Shown here in pieces: positions 1-8,209 of a DNA stretch of 64,000 bases (within the stretch, counting starts at the first letter, position 1; the number at the start of each line of letters is the position of its first letter). The notes under the pieces are model-generated. The model was not told the origin of the DNA. It ran no database searches and worked only from the letters and a program-made list of their open reading frames with translations. The translations under genes and the position numbers were made by a program. The DNA comes from Acidobacteriota bacterium (GTDB lineage: Bacteria > Acidobacteriota > Terriglobia > Bryobacterales > UBA6623), in contig JAQCLD010000006.1 of assembly GCA_027592785.1 (NCBI GenBank), forward strand, positions 1-64,000, written 5' to 3'.

Positions 1-27
1 CGGCCCTCCCGACACCTTCGCTCACCC

Positions 28-1491
28 CTACCGCGCCCTCGCCCTAATCCTTACCGACGGATTTGGGCCCCGACCGCCGGTGAGTCGCACGCCACCCTCA
101 CGAAGAAAAAGAGCCGCATTCAGCCGAGACGTTAGCCATGTGGGTGCGAGCGAGCAGGCCAAAGCCGTCAGCAGCGATACCGATGCGGCGAAGAAGATCA
201 CTTCGCTATGGATGCCCGCATCGGCGATGCGCGGAATCTCGGCGGGCGCCCAAGCAACCAGCAACTCGATCAACGCCCAAGCGATCGCTAACCCGAGAGT
301 TCCCGCGATCATTCCTGCCGCCAAACCCTCAACCGCGAATTGAGAGAAGACCTGCCGCGCGGTCGCTCCCAACGAAGTCCTGGTTGCGATCTCTTGCCTG
401 CGGGCGAAAGCTCGGGATAGAAAAAGATTGCCTGCGGTGATGCAGGCCGCGATCAAGAGAAGAAACGATGACCCCAACGAAACCAACAACTGGAGACGAG
501 TTGATCCAGTCCAGTAGTCAGTCAACCGCTTGATGACCGGCTCCTGTGCTGCGGGATAGAACTGCGGGTACTCCTCCGCCTGGCGTTTGAACAGGCCGCG
601 TAGCTGAGCGCTTACCTGTTCGTCCGAGGTGCCCGGCACCACTCGGGCAATGGCCTGCAGCCACTGGCCGCCTCTACCTGCGGAGGAATTGGAAAGGAGC
701 AACCAGAGCTCGGCCCTGCGCGGAAAGTCAATACTGGGACCCATGACGCCGCGCACCCCGTAAGCGCGCCCGTCGATGCTGATCTTTCTGCCGATGATAG
801 AGCGATCGGCGCTGAAATACCCGCGCCACAAATCGTGGCTGAGTATTACCGTGGGACCTCGCGCCTCGTCGTCGCCGGAAGGGGGAAAGTCTTGACCCAG
901 CATCGGAGTGACGCCAAGAGTCCGAAAGAAGTCGGGCGAGACCGGCGCCGTATCCACATCGACTGGCTCAAGCCCCGGTCCTTGGACTACCCTGCCGTTG
1001 GCGTAGGGCGTGGTCGGCAGCACCGCGACCGATTCAAAGACATCGATGCCCTCGGTCAGGTCTTCCACCTCTGCGTAGGCCAATTCCACGGCATACGGAC
1101 TCCCTGGGAGGGCCTTCCAAACAACGCGGAGAGCATTCTGATTGGGAAAGGGCAGCGGCTGCAGCAGAACTGCGTGGACCAACGAAAACAGCGCGGTGGT
1201 CATGCCGATGCCGACGGCAAGCACGACGATGGCAAACACGTAGGCGCCGGTCCCACGCCGAAAAGTGCGCAGTGCGAAGCGCAGATCTCTGGCGATTGCA
1301 TCCAGGCCCTGCATCCAGCCCCACGCGCGGCGGGTGTCCTCTTTCACCGACGTCACGTTGCCGAAGGCTCGCCGTGCTGCATAGCGGGCTTCATCGGGCG
1401 CGAGGCCACTGTCTGCTTGCTCCTCGGCTTCGAGCTCGAGGTGCGCTTCCAGCTCGCGTTCCAGATCCTCGTTGCGGCGGAGCCAACGCAT
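28..1491 (-). CDS. ADOP-type ABC transporter permease, truncated (probable decaying gene)
   Basis: A 487-aa inner-membrane protein of the MacB/FtsX permease type, in the form common in Acidobacteriota (ADOP, usually about 800 aa with two permease halves). Residues 1-60 form the helical N-terminal region seen in ADOP proteins. One transmembrane helix (about 85-110) is followed by a periplasmic MacB_PCD domain and an FtsX domain with three helices (about 335-465). The second half is missing. The frame ends in an arginine-rich tail at a TAG, and all three frames on this strand are closed within about 30 codons. Another frame past the stop still reads AVGVSEGVGRA, similar to the ALVVSEVAL segment that usually follows, so erosion is more likely than a designed short form. 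It lies 4 bp downstream of the PadR gene in the same transcription unit. The substrate cannot be told from sequence. Confidence 0.75.
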   Translation of the reverse strand: MRWLRRNEDLERELEAHLELEAEEQADSGLAPDEARYAARRAFGNVTSVKEDTRRAWGWMQGLDAIARDLRFALRTFRRGTGAYVFAIVVLAVGIGMTTALFSLVHAVLLQPLPFPNQNALRVVWKALPGSPYAVELAYAEVEDLTEGIDVFESVAVLPTTPYANGRVVQGPGLEPVDVDTAPVSPDFFRTLGVTPMLGQDFPPSGDDEARGPTVILSHDLWRGYFSADRSIIGRKISIDGRAYGVRGVMGPSIDFPRRAELWLLLSNSSAGRGGQWLQAIARVVPGTSDEQVSAQLRGLFKRQAEEYPQFYPAAQEPVIKRLTDYWTGSTRLQLLVSLGSSFLLLIAACITAGNLFLSRAFARRQEIATRTSLGATARQVFSQFAVEGLAAGMIAGTLGLAIAWALIELLVAWAPAEIPRIADAGIHSEVIFFAASVSLLTALACSLAPTWLTSRLNAALFLREGGVRLTGGRGPNPSVRIRARAR

Positions 1492-1495
1492 GACC

Positions 1496-1828
1496 TTAGC
1501 TCTTCTCGGGCGGGGCCATGACCAGCCCGATGGCGCGGGTGACTTCCTGCCACTTCGACTCTTCAGCGAGCAGTTGTTTTCTGCCCGCTGCGGTGAGCCG
1601 GTAGAACTTCAACTCGCGGTTGCGGTCTTTCGCCTGTTCCCACTTGGAGACGATCCAGCCTTGACGTTCAAGGCGATGCAGCGCCGGGTAGAGCGAGCCA
1701 TGTTCTACCTGCAGGACGTCTTCTGACGTGCGTTGGATGTGCTTGGCGATGCCGTGCCCGTGCGCCGGACCGAATAGAAGCGTTCGCAACACCAGCATGT
1801 CGAGCGTGCCTTGTATCAGAGAAGCCAT
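1496..1828 (-). CDS. PadR family transcriptional regulator
   Basis: A 110-aa winged-helix regulator. The sequence opens with the PadR pattern QGTLDMLVLRTLL, followed by the recognition-helix region and the conserved VEHGSLYPALHRLERQGWI segment of the wing, then a short C-terminal helix for dimerisation. In Acidobacteriota, regulators of this small subtype usually stand directly before ADOP permeases, as here, and presumably repress them. The ATG lies 6 bp from a perfect 15-bp palindrome (separate entry), which is consistent with autoregulation. The inducer is unknown. Family assignment is firm; the regulatory target is inferred from position. Confidence 0.9.
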   Translation of the reverse strand: MASLIQGTLDMLVLRTLLFGPAHGHGIAKHIQRTSEDVLQVEHGSLYPALHRLERQGWIVSKWEQAKDRNRELKFYRLTAAGRKQLLAEESKWQEVTRAIGLVMAPPEKS

Positions 1829-1834
1829 ATCGAT

Positions 1835-1872
1835 GGTAGATAATCTACCACTACGAAGGTAGAGTGTCTACT
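1835..1872 (-). promoter_or_regulatory. Palindromic operator pair upstream of the PadR gene
   Basis: GGTAGATAATCTACC at 1835-1849 is a perfect palindrome around a central A. GGTAGAGTGTCTACT at 1858-1872 is a related, less perfect copy. The starts are 23 bp apart, about two helical turns, so two dimers could bind the same face. The first copy lies just before the PadR start codon, so binding there would block transcription or its start. Use by PadR itself is inferred. Confidence 0.6.
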
Positions 1873-1895
1873 ATCGGAGTCGCCCCGTCAGCGAC

Positions 1896-2630
1896 TTACT
1901 CTTCGAAGCCGCGAAGCGATTCGATGAGGTCGTGGGCGGTGTGGTCAAACCGCAACGGCGTAATCGAAACTTTGCCGTCGCGGACGGCGGCATAGTCGCT
2001 GCCGGGTTCGGCGTCGTGGACGGGGATCTCTTCGTGCATCCAGTAGTAGGGGCGTCCGTAGGGATCTTGCGTCTCGATCATCAGGTTGCGTGAGAGGCGT
2101 CCGCTTTGATGCGTGATGGCAACGCCGTGATACGACGGATGGGGCACGTTGACGTTGAGCGCGATGCCGGCGGGCAGCCCGTGTTCCAGCGTTCGCAGCG
2201 CGATCTTCATGGCGAAGTCCGCCGCCGGGCCATAGTCGATGTCGACGCGCTGGTTGACCGACATGGCGATGGCCGGGATGCCGTATTTGGCGCCTTCGGC
2301 GGCGCCGGCGACCGTGCCGGAGTAATAAACGTTCTCGCCCAAGTTCGGACCGTTATTGATGCCCGAGACGACCAGGTCCGGCTTGAAGTCGAGCAGCAAG
2401 GTGAGTGCCATCATGCCGCAATCGGCAGGCGTGCCGTCGACGGCGTAGCGGTTCTTGCCGTGCATCTCATAACGGAATGGCTTGCGCAATGTGATCCGGC
2501 GGCTGGCCGCGCTTTGCTCGTAGAGCGGCGCTACAGTGTAGACGTCGCCGATGCGCGCCAGCGAGGCTTCGAGAGCGTGGATGCCGGGCGCAGAGATGCC
2601 GTCGTCGTTGGTGATAAGAATGCGCGGCAT
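1896..2630 (-). CDS. surE: 5'/3'-nucleotidase SurE
   Basis: A 244-aa cytoplasmic metal-dependent phosphatase that removes phosphate from nucleoside monophosphates and from some exopolyphosphate ends. The N-terminal ILITNDDG motif supplies the two metal-binding aspartates (D9, D10). Ser40 in EQSAASRR and Asn92 in SGINNGPN match the other metal ligands of the family. The length is normal and all blocks are present, including YSGTVAGAAEG. It lies 9 bp downstream of the MerR gene on the same strand, so the two are probably co-transcribed. In many bacteria surE is near pcm or rpoS; neither is visible here. Confidence 0.95.
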   Translation of the reverse strand: MPRILITNDDGISAPGIHALEASLARIGDVYTVAPLYEQSAASRRITLRKPFRYEMHGKNRYAVDGTPADCGMMALTLLLDFKPDLVVSGINNGPNLGENVYYSGTVAGAAEGAKYGIPAIAMSVNQRVDIDYGPAADFAMKIALRTLEHGLPAGIALNVNVPHPSYHGVAITHQSGRLSRNLMIETQDPYGRPYYWMHEEIPVHDAEPGSDYAAVRDGKVSITPLRFDHTAHDLIESLRGFEE

Positions 2631-2639
2631 GCGGGCGGC

Positions 2640-3044
2640 CTAACGGAGCAGGGCGAGTAGCTCTTGGAGTTCCTTCTTGATCATGTCGATCGTTTCGTTG
2701 CTGGGATCGGCAAAAAGGGCGCCTTGCGACCGAGGCTTGGCCGCGGAACGCGTCCTCTTATTGCGCGTCTTGTCTTTGAGCGCCTTGCGGGCCCCGGCGA
2801 TCGTATAACCCTCATCGTAGAGCAGCCGCTTGATTTCGAGAACGACCTCGACGTCTTTGCGCCGGTATTGCCGCTGGCCGTTAGAAGTCTTCTTGGGCTT
2901 GAGGACGGGGAACTCAGTTTCCCAGTAGCGCAACACGTAGGCCTCGAGTCCGGCAAGCTCGGCGACGTCGCCGATGCGGAAGAAAAGCCGGTTGGGGATC
3001 TGGGGCGCCCCTGTCAATTCCGTCGCTTGGACTTCACCCGCCAT
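2640..3044 (-). CDS. MerR family transcriptional regulator
   Basis: The ORF track shows 302 aa, but only the last 134 aa look like protein. The ATG at 3044 (MAGEVQ) is chosen because the upstream part is arginine/serine-rich and lies antisense to the 3' end of the neighbouring gene. Residues 21-90 form a MerR-type winged helix ([23 protein letters not shown]). A basic linker ([15 protein letters not shown]) and a short C-terminal helix follow, which fits the short one-component MerR subgroup without an effector domain. There is no Cys pattern for metal sensing. It is probably co-transcribed with surE. Target unknown. Confidence 0.85.
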   Translation of the reverse strand: MAGEVQATELTGAPQIPNRLFFRIGDVAELAGLEAYVLRYWETEFPVLKPKKTSNGQRQYRRKDVEVVLEIKRLLYDEGYTIAGARKALKDKTRNKRTRSAAKPRSQGALFADPSNETIDMIKKELQELLALLR

Positions 3045-3069
3045 CTGTGAAGGTATCGTAACAAAGCAG

Positions 3070-4959
3070 CTAGAACGACAGCGTAACTGTGTGGCTGCCG
3101 CGGGGTAGGCGCAGCGACCAATGACGCTTTGCGGCGACCAGATCGGGCTCGATGAGAGCGCCATCGACGGTGACCTGCCGGGGGCGGCGATCGAGCAATG
3201 CGATCGAGCGGGCGGAGTACTTGTAGCTGAGGCTGACGGTCTGCTCGACGACCTGAGCACTAAGCAAATCACCCGTGAAGCGCACGATACGGCCGGGCGG
3301 ATGGACGGCGGCGGGCTCGACCTTGTGGTGTCCAGCCGGTAGCCAGACGGTAATTGAGTCCGCCACGGGCCAAACCGCGCCGTCGACTTTCGCGAAACCG
3401 CTCCAATTGACGCCGAACGGTTGCGGAGCTTCCGCGATGACCTTGGATGGCGAAGCTTCGAGCAGCTTGGCCCCCGCGGACGCTTGCGGCAGCAGCGCGA
3501 GATCGACCGGAGAAATGGAGTTCTCAAAGTACAGCGCGACACGCGCAAACGAACGCGAGGAGCGATCGACGAGCTGAAACAATTCGCCGCCCGTTTGCTT
3601 GCGCGTTGGGTAAGTCTGCTGGTAGCGCTCGACGATGTTGATGTCGATTGCCAGCCGCTCGGGCGAGTCGGTCAGCGGTTGGTAGCGGCGGGCGATCTCG
3701 GGGTAGCGTTCGGGACCGAGCGACCACAATGGCGCGGGGTCTTCGATGAGCAGGGTGAAGGGATCGTCCAACTCGAGCAGCGTGGCCGCGTCGGCGCCCA
3801 GCAGCTCGCGCATCCGCGGGTCGAACTGGTCGTCGATCTGCGTAATGACCACGTTAGCCTCTGGCAGGGTCGCGCGGATGATCCCTAGCCAATGTTGCTG
3901 CAGGCGCAGCGCGAGTTCCGCTCGATAGTCGACGAAGGCCTGCCAATCTGCGGGTTGCTTGGACCAATGGTGCGGGCCCTGCGCATCGCAAAGCTCAAGC
4001 GGGTCGAAGCCCAGCAACGGTTTCGCCTCGGTCCGTACCGTCTCGTTCATCGGCGTAAAGCGCGCGGGGTTATCGGGGCCATGCAGCGACTCAAAATAGA
4101 GCTCGCCCAGGTTGACGCCGTCCCAGTCGAAGGCCGTCAACAGCCGCTCAACGCCCGTCTCGACCGCGGCCGCGCAAGCGACGTCGGTGAGGTCGATCAG
4201 CTTGCGCCAGTCCAGTTTAGCGTCTTGCAGCGAGGCTGTTTTTTCGCGGCACTCAGCATGCTCCTGCCAGAAGTTTTCGCTGACATGCGGCAGCTCTAGC
4301 CAGGCGTAGACAAGGATGCCTTCACGGCGGCAAGCGGCGATGAGCTTGTCGAGATAAGCCGCCTTCTCGGAGTCGGGGTCGTAGTAGTGCCAAGCGGCGA
4401 CGTGCAGGCCGCTGATGCCGGCCTCGCGCCACTGGCGCGCCAGGTAGCCGGGGTCGGCGCGCAGCCGGTACGAAGAATCAAAAAACGCCCACAGCCGATC
4501 GCCGCGAAAAGGCGGCTCCAGGCCTAGGTCGACCAGCGCATGCAGTAAATAAGGGAAGCGTTCGTAGCCCGCGGCGCCAGGCGGCACGGCGAGCCACAGC
4601 GTATCGCCCACTCCTGCCATCAACGGCGCCGCGGTGTGCCGTTCGCGAACGAACACCCTGGCCGACTCCGGCAACGAGTAGACCGCGACCTCGGCAGGCT
4701 CCTCCCAGAAAATGTCGAGGTCTGGATCGTGCGAATCGACAACCGAAGCCACGCGCACTTTCTCACCCGACTCGCTTACGCCGAGCTGCCTATCGGCGCC
4801 GATGGCAATGCGCAAGGGCGCCCGCTCCGTCGTCGCTTCGATGCCCAGCGTCGAAAGCAATCTATGCCAAACCTCAGGCTCGGCCACTTGCACCCGATAA
4901 CTCGTCTGCGCCCCCAGCGTGACCGTCAGCAGCGCCAGCAGTGCGCCCACGCGTCGCAT
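3070..4959 (-). CDS. Secreted TIM-barrel protein, glycoside-hydrolase-like
   Basis: A 629-aa exported protein with a signal peptide at residues 1-17. The middle part (about 145-430) reads like a (beta/alpha)8 barrel of the glycosyl-hydrolase-like type: [27 protein letters not shown] and [14 protein letters not shown] follow one another as in GH10-like/PgaB-C-terminal barrels. The acidic residues in NLGELYFE would be catalytic candidates. The remaining C-terminal part is beta-rich. Its ATG overlaps the TGA of the upstream TPR/barrel gene by one base (TGATG), indicating translational coupling. With that partner it may trim or modify an exported polysaccharide, as hydrolases do in the Pel, Pga and Bcs systems. 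The exact family and substrate are not recognised. Confidence 0.6.
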   Translation of the reverse strand: MRRVGALLALLTVTLGAQTSYRVQVAEPEVWHRLLSTLGIEATTERAPLRIAIGADRQLGVSESGEKVRVASVVDSHDPDLDIFWEEPAEVAVYSLPESARVFVRERHTAAPLMAGVGDTLWLAVPPGAAGYERFPYLLHALVDLGLEPPFRGDRLWAFFDSSYRLRADPGYLARQWREAGISGLHVAAWHYYDPDSEKAAYLDKLIAACRREGILVYAWLELPHVSENFWQEHAECREKTASLQDAKLDWRKLIDLTDVACAAAVETGVERLLTAFDWDGVNLGELYFESLHGPDNPARFTPMNETVRTEAKPLLGFDPLELCDAQGPHHWSKQPADWQAFVDYRAELALRLQQHWLGIIRATLPEANVVITQIDDQFDPRMRELLGADAATLLELDDPFTLLIEDPAPLWSLGPERYPEIARRYQPLTDSPERLAIDINIVERYQQTYPTRKQTGGELFQLVDRSSRSFARVALYFENSISPVDLALLPQASAGAKLLEASPSKVIAEAPQPFGVNWSGFAKVDGAVWPVADSITVWLPAGHHKVEPAAVHPPGRIVRFTGDLLSAQVVEQTVSLSYKYSARSIALLDRRPRQVTVDGALIEPDLVAAKRHWSLRLPRGSHTVTLSF

Positions 4960-7307
4960 CAGCGGGTGAACGAATACCAGACGCCGATGCGCAGATCGAA
5001 GTAGTTCGGTCCGCGTGTGTTCCCTTGGTTCGACAAGTTCACGCCGCGCACGAAGTCGACCGAGAAATCCATTGGCGGCGTGACGGTCGGCACGCGCAGC
5101 TTGAAGCCCGGCCCCGTCTCAACGTAATTGCCCCAGTACTCGCGGCTGGTATCCGCGGTGACGTTCCAGTTCCAGTAGATCTGCGCGCGCAGCGGGCCAC
5201 GATTGGGCAGCCGGTAGCCGGGACGGAACTGTGAATAGGCCAACACATCGTCGTCGAAGCGGCTCACGTACACCACGTCGACGTTGGCCTCATAGAACGT
5301 CCCAGCCTCATTCCCGCCCAGCGTCGAGCCCCGGGCCCGAAACCAATTCGCTCCGCCGCGATAGTCCGGCGCGGCGCGCGGCACACCGTCAGGAGTCGAA
5401 CCCAAATAGCTGAACGATTCGCCCGCCTCGCCCCACAGCGTGACGCCGTGATCGAGGCGAGCGTTGGCGCCGACAGCAGCGATCAACGCACTCTCCGACA
5501 ACAGGCTCGGAGAAGATCCGCCCGCCCGCCGCCGCACGTCCCCCGCTAGCCGCAACGAGATGTACGGTTTGATAGGCGAGTTCCCGATACGAAATTCCGT
5601 CTTCGCCTGCGCGTAGCCGAACACCGTGCTGAAGCGCCGCGAATAGAACGGATACATCCAAACCGTCGTGCGCGCAAAGCGGTATTGCGGCGCCAGGTTG
5701 GCGTAGGAGCGCGAGGCTTGTCCGGCGATGCGCGGGTCGTCGCTGGCGGTCGCGATGCGGAACCACTCAATCGCTTCGCGGTCTTGCTGCATCAGGTTGT
5801 GGACGACGCCCAGCTTGAGCGCGGCGGCATAGTCGGTCGGGTTAGCCGAGTAGGCTTCGGCGAACTGCTTTTGAGCGTCGAGCAGATAACTCTTCTCTAA
5901 ACTCTTCTCGCCCAACTCGCGCAACGGCGCCGAGCGTTCTTCGCGGATGCGTTCGAGTTGCAAGCGTGCCGGTTCGGCCACTTCGGGGTCTTGCGACTCC
6001 TGCGCTTGTTCGAGCAGCGCCGCGGCGCGTTCCGCCTCCCCGGCTTCTTGGTAGAGAAAGGCCAACTGCGCGGCGGCCTGATAGTCATTCGGATGCGCGG
6101 CCAGCAGCGTCTCGAACTCGGCTATCGCCGGATCGCGCTCGCCGACTTCTAACAACAGGTAGGCTAGCTCTCGCCGCAGCCCGGCGTGTTCGGGGTCCAG
6201 GGCCAGGGCAGCGCGGAACTCGCTCGCCCAAGGGAAGCGGCTGGGCATCAGAGTTTTCGCCGTCTCGGCAATCCGCGTCTCCGCCGACTGTGCGGCCAGC
6301 AACCAGGCGCCGTGCGTGCTTTCGGAGTCGCCGGCTGCCAGGCTCGCACGTGCCAGTTTGAGCAACACTTCATCGCCGTCGGGGCCAGGGAGCCGCCAGC
6401 CTTCCAGGTATTGCGCGGCGGCTTTGGCGGGCTGGTTGCGCTTTTCGTAGAGCTCGGCAAGTTCGAGATGGACCGAACGGTTGGCGGGGTCTTGGACGAT
6501 TGCTTCGACCCAGCGCGCGATGGCCGCATCGAGTTCCGATTCGAGATTGCGCGCCGTGGCGGCGGCCAGTTCGCGGACCTGCGCATCTTCGGAACCGGCG
6601 AGCCGTTGGAACCTCGCCAAAGCCTCGGCGGCCTGCCCGGTCTCGTGTTGCAAGAAAGCCAACTCCATCGCGGCCCGCTCGTCAGCGGGGTCCAGATGCA
6701 CGGCCCGCGAGAAGGCTTCACGAGCTTCGAGCGTCGCGCCGGTTTTGAGCAGCGCGTAGGCCAGTTCCTTCTCGATCTGGGGCCGCGCCGGCGCCGCGGC
6801 CAGTGCCTGGCGGAAATCGTCGACGGCTTGGTCGTAATCTTTTTCGGAGAGCGCTGCGTACGCCTTCGCAAGGTGCGCGAAAGCTCCGTCGCTCGCATTG
6901 CTGAGGCGCTCCAGTGCGGCGGCGGCTTGTTGCGCAAAGGGCTGTGCGCCGATCTGCGCCACGCGGCGGAACTCCTGCGCGGCCTCTTCGGCGCGTCCCT
7001 GCGATCGCAGGATGAAGGCGCGCTGTAGGGCGGTTTCGTGGTCTTGCGGAGTCAGCTTGAGCGTCCACGCGAAGGCGTCGAGCGCGGCGGGGCGGTCGTT
7101 GGCTTTCAGCTGCAGGTAGCCGAGCTGCTTCCAGGCCAGCGGGTTGGCGGGGTCCAGGCGCACCGCGTCCTCAAACTGCGCGATAGCCCCTGGGACGTCG
7201 CCGTTCTGGATCGAGAGATATGCTTTTTTGACGAGATCGCGGGCGGGATCCGGTTCTTGTGCGGCGGCTGACAGGCACACACAGGCCAACAGAATTAGCC
7301 TTTTCAC
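4959..7307 (-). CDS. TPR protein with C-terminal outer-membrane barrel (NfrA/PgaA-like)
   Basis: A 782-aa exported protein. A signal peptide (MKRLILLACVCLSAAA) precedes about 500 residues of tetratricopeptide repeats, for example NPLAWKQLGYLQLKANDRPAALDAF. The last 250 residues are rich in aromatic and alternating polar residues and end in a phenylalanine-containing strand (IGVWYSFTR), as outer-membrane barrels do. TPR superhelix plus barrel is the plan of PgaA, PelB, BcsC and NfrA. The C-terminal part resembles NfrA_C more than the larger PgaA barrel. It is first in a coupled two-gene unit with a glycoside-hydrolase-like protein. No polysaccharide synthase is in the window. Architecture is clear; export of a polymer is inferred. 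Confidence 0.7.
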   Translation of the reverse strand: MKRLILLACVCLSAAAQEPDPARDLVKKAYLSIQNGDVPGAIAQFEDAVRLDPANPLAWKQLGYLQLKANDRPAALDAFAWTLKLTPQDHETALQRAFILRSQGRAEEAAQEFRRVAQIGAQPFAQQAAAALERLSNASDGAFAHLAKAYAALSEKDYDQAVDDFRQALAAAPARPQIEKELAYALLKTGATLEAREAFSRAVHLDPADERAAMELAFLQHETGQAAEALARFQRLAGSEDAQVRELAAATARNLESELDAAIARWVEAIVQDPANRSVHLELAELYEKRNQPAKAAAQYLEGWRLPGPDGDEVLLKLARASLAAGDSESTHGAWLLAAQSAETRIAETAKTLMPSRFPWASEFRAALALDPEHAGLRRELAYLLLEVGERDPAIAEFETLLAAHPNDYQAAAQLAFLYQEAGEAERAAALLEQAQESQDPEVAEPARLQLERIREERSAPLRELGEKSLEKSYLLDAQKQFAEAYSANPTDYAAALKLGVVHNLMQQDREAIEWFRIATASDDPRIAGQASRSYANLAPQYRFARTTVWMYPFYSRRFSTVFGYAQAKTEFRIGNSPIKPYISLRLAGDVRRRAGGSSPSLLSESALIAAVGANARLDHGVTLWGEAGESFSYLGSTPDGVPRAAPDYRGGANWFRARGSTLGGNEAGTFYEANVDVVYVSRFDDDVLAYSQFRPGYRLPNRGPLRAQIYWNWNVTADTSREYWGNYVETGPGFKLRVPTVTPPMDFSVDFVRGVNLSNQGNTRGPNYFDLRIGVWYSFTR

Positions 7308-7399
7308 CGTAATGTGGATCGATTCGAGTGCTTATTCCATCACAGGCCGCGCGAAATAGCAATGGGGAAGTAGCGTCGACTGATCGTAGCCTACCTGAG

Positions 7400-7420
7400 C
7401 CCGGGCGCGTAAGCGCCGGG
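7400..7420. repeat. GC-rich hairpin, REP-like
   Basis: CCCGGGCGC and GCGCCGGG pair around a GTAA loop in the 226-bp gap between the divergent TPR and ferredoxin-like genes. The surrounding text (GTAGGACCCGGCGCTTACGC on the other strand) looks like an interspersed palindromic unit. Only one copy is present here, so the REP assignment is a guess. It has no T-tract and is not a terminator. Confidence 0.35.
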
Positions 7421-7532
7421 TCCTACCGTCGGGAGACCCTTAACCGCTTCGCCACATCCAACAACGCCTCAGCCTTGTTCGGGCTGCCGAACCCAAACTG
7501 GTTGAACAACAACTAGACTGAGTTGGTCCGGC

Positions 7533-7844
7533 ATGAAGCGAGTCAACGCACATCCAGACAATGTTCCTGGGGATTTCTACGTTGAGGACGGATGTTGCAC
7601 TCTTTGCGGCATTCCGCAAGTTCACGCCCCCGAGCTTTTCTCAGATCTATATGACAAGGCGGACCACTGCTACGTAAAGAAGCAACCAACCAACGAGACT
7701 GAACTAGGCCAGATGTTGAGGGTTATCCAGGGTGCCGAACTCCGGTGCGTACGCTACTGCGGCGGTAATTCAGAGATCCGTGCCAAATTGGCGGCGACGG
7801 GCGACGGGGATATTTGCGATAACCAGCCGGACGATCAGGGTTAA
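7533..7844 (+). CDS. Ferredoxin-like small protein
   Basis: A 103-aa soluble protein. The VPGDFYVEDGCCTLCG opening, a later Cys in DHCYVKK and RCVRYCG near residue 75 resemble small 4Fe-4S ferredoxin-like proteins, although the spacing is not a classical CxxCxxCxxxC set. It is first of three overlapping genes; its TAA overlaps the next ATG (TAATG). The last gene of the run is an Fe(II)/2-oxoglutarate dioxygenase. An electron-carrier or iron-related role is possible but not shown. The DNA is visibly less GC-rich than the flanks. Confidence 0.6.
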   Translation: MKRVNAHPDNVPGDFYVEDGCCTLCGIPQVHAPELFSDLYDKADHCYVKKQPTNETELGQMLRVIQGAELRCVRYCGGNSEIRAKLAATGDGDICDNQPDDQG

Positions 7845-8209
7845 TGAGTATGCCGCCGCAAACGATCGGTCCCGGAGATACAGAACTACCCACCTATGTA
7901 GGGAGTCTTCCATTGGATGCGCTTGCTCAGGTTTTTTGCCTTGGGGCTAAGAATCTGACGATTGCGGCGAGAGACACGTACGTTCCAGGTTCGTTAGAGG
8001 TTCGCAGCCCAGCCACGCTTCGGAAGATCAACGAATGTCAACACTTCCTTCTAGGTGTTCTCAGCAGACTCTTGGTTGGCAAGGGAATTGACCGCGAGCG
8101 GCTCATAGCGCGGCTCTTGGAACTTTCGGAAGATACGGATATCGGTGCAAGTCTGAAGTGGGCGTTGAGTAGCGCATTGCGCGGAGATCGGTTCGACACG
8201 GACATATGA
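7844..8209 (+). CDS. Conserved-looking small protein of unknown function
   Basis: A 121-aa protein that I do not recognise. It is mostly helical (LRKINECQHFLLGVLSRLL, RERLIARLLELSED) with no signal peptide, membrane segment or metal motif. It is sandwiched by overlaps: the start overlaps the upstream TAA, and the stop overlaps the downstream ATG by 4 bp. The overlaps on both sides make it a real gene of the operon. The 3-gene unit has lower GC than its neighbours, suggesting acquisition as a block. Confidence 0.6.
   Translation: MSMPPQTIGPGDTELPTYVGSLPLDALAQVFCLGAKNLTIAARDTYVPGSLEVRSPATLRKINECQHFLLGVLSRLLVGKGIDRERLIARLLELSEDTDIGASLKWALSSALRGDRFDTDI

Noticed and set aside
6186-7028. 280-aa plus-strand ORF opposite the TPR gene
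   Set aside because: Codon-phase shadow of the repeats; no recognisable motif and composition typical of antisense frames.
7440-7516. Possible protein fragment (FNQFGFGSPNKAEALLDVAK on the minus strand)
   Set aside because: Only about 25 residues without a start or a family match; could be a relic but cannot be supported.
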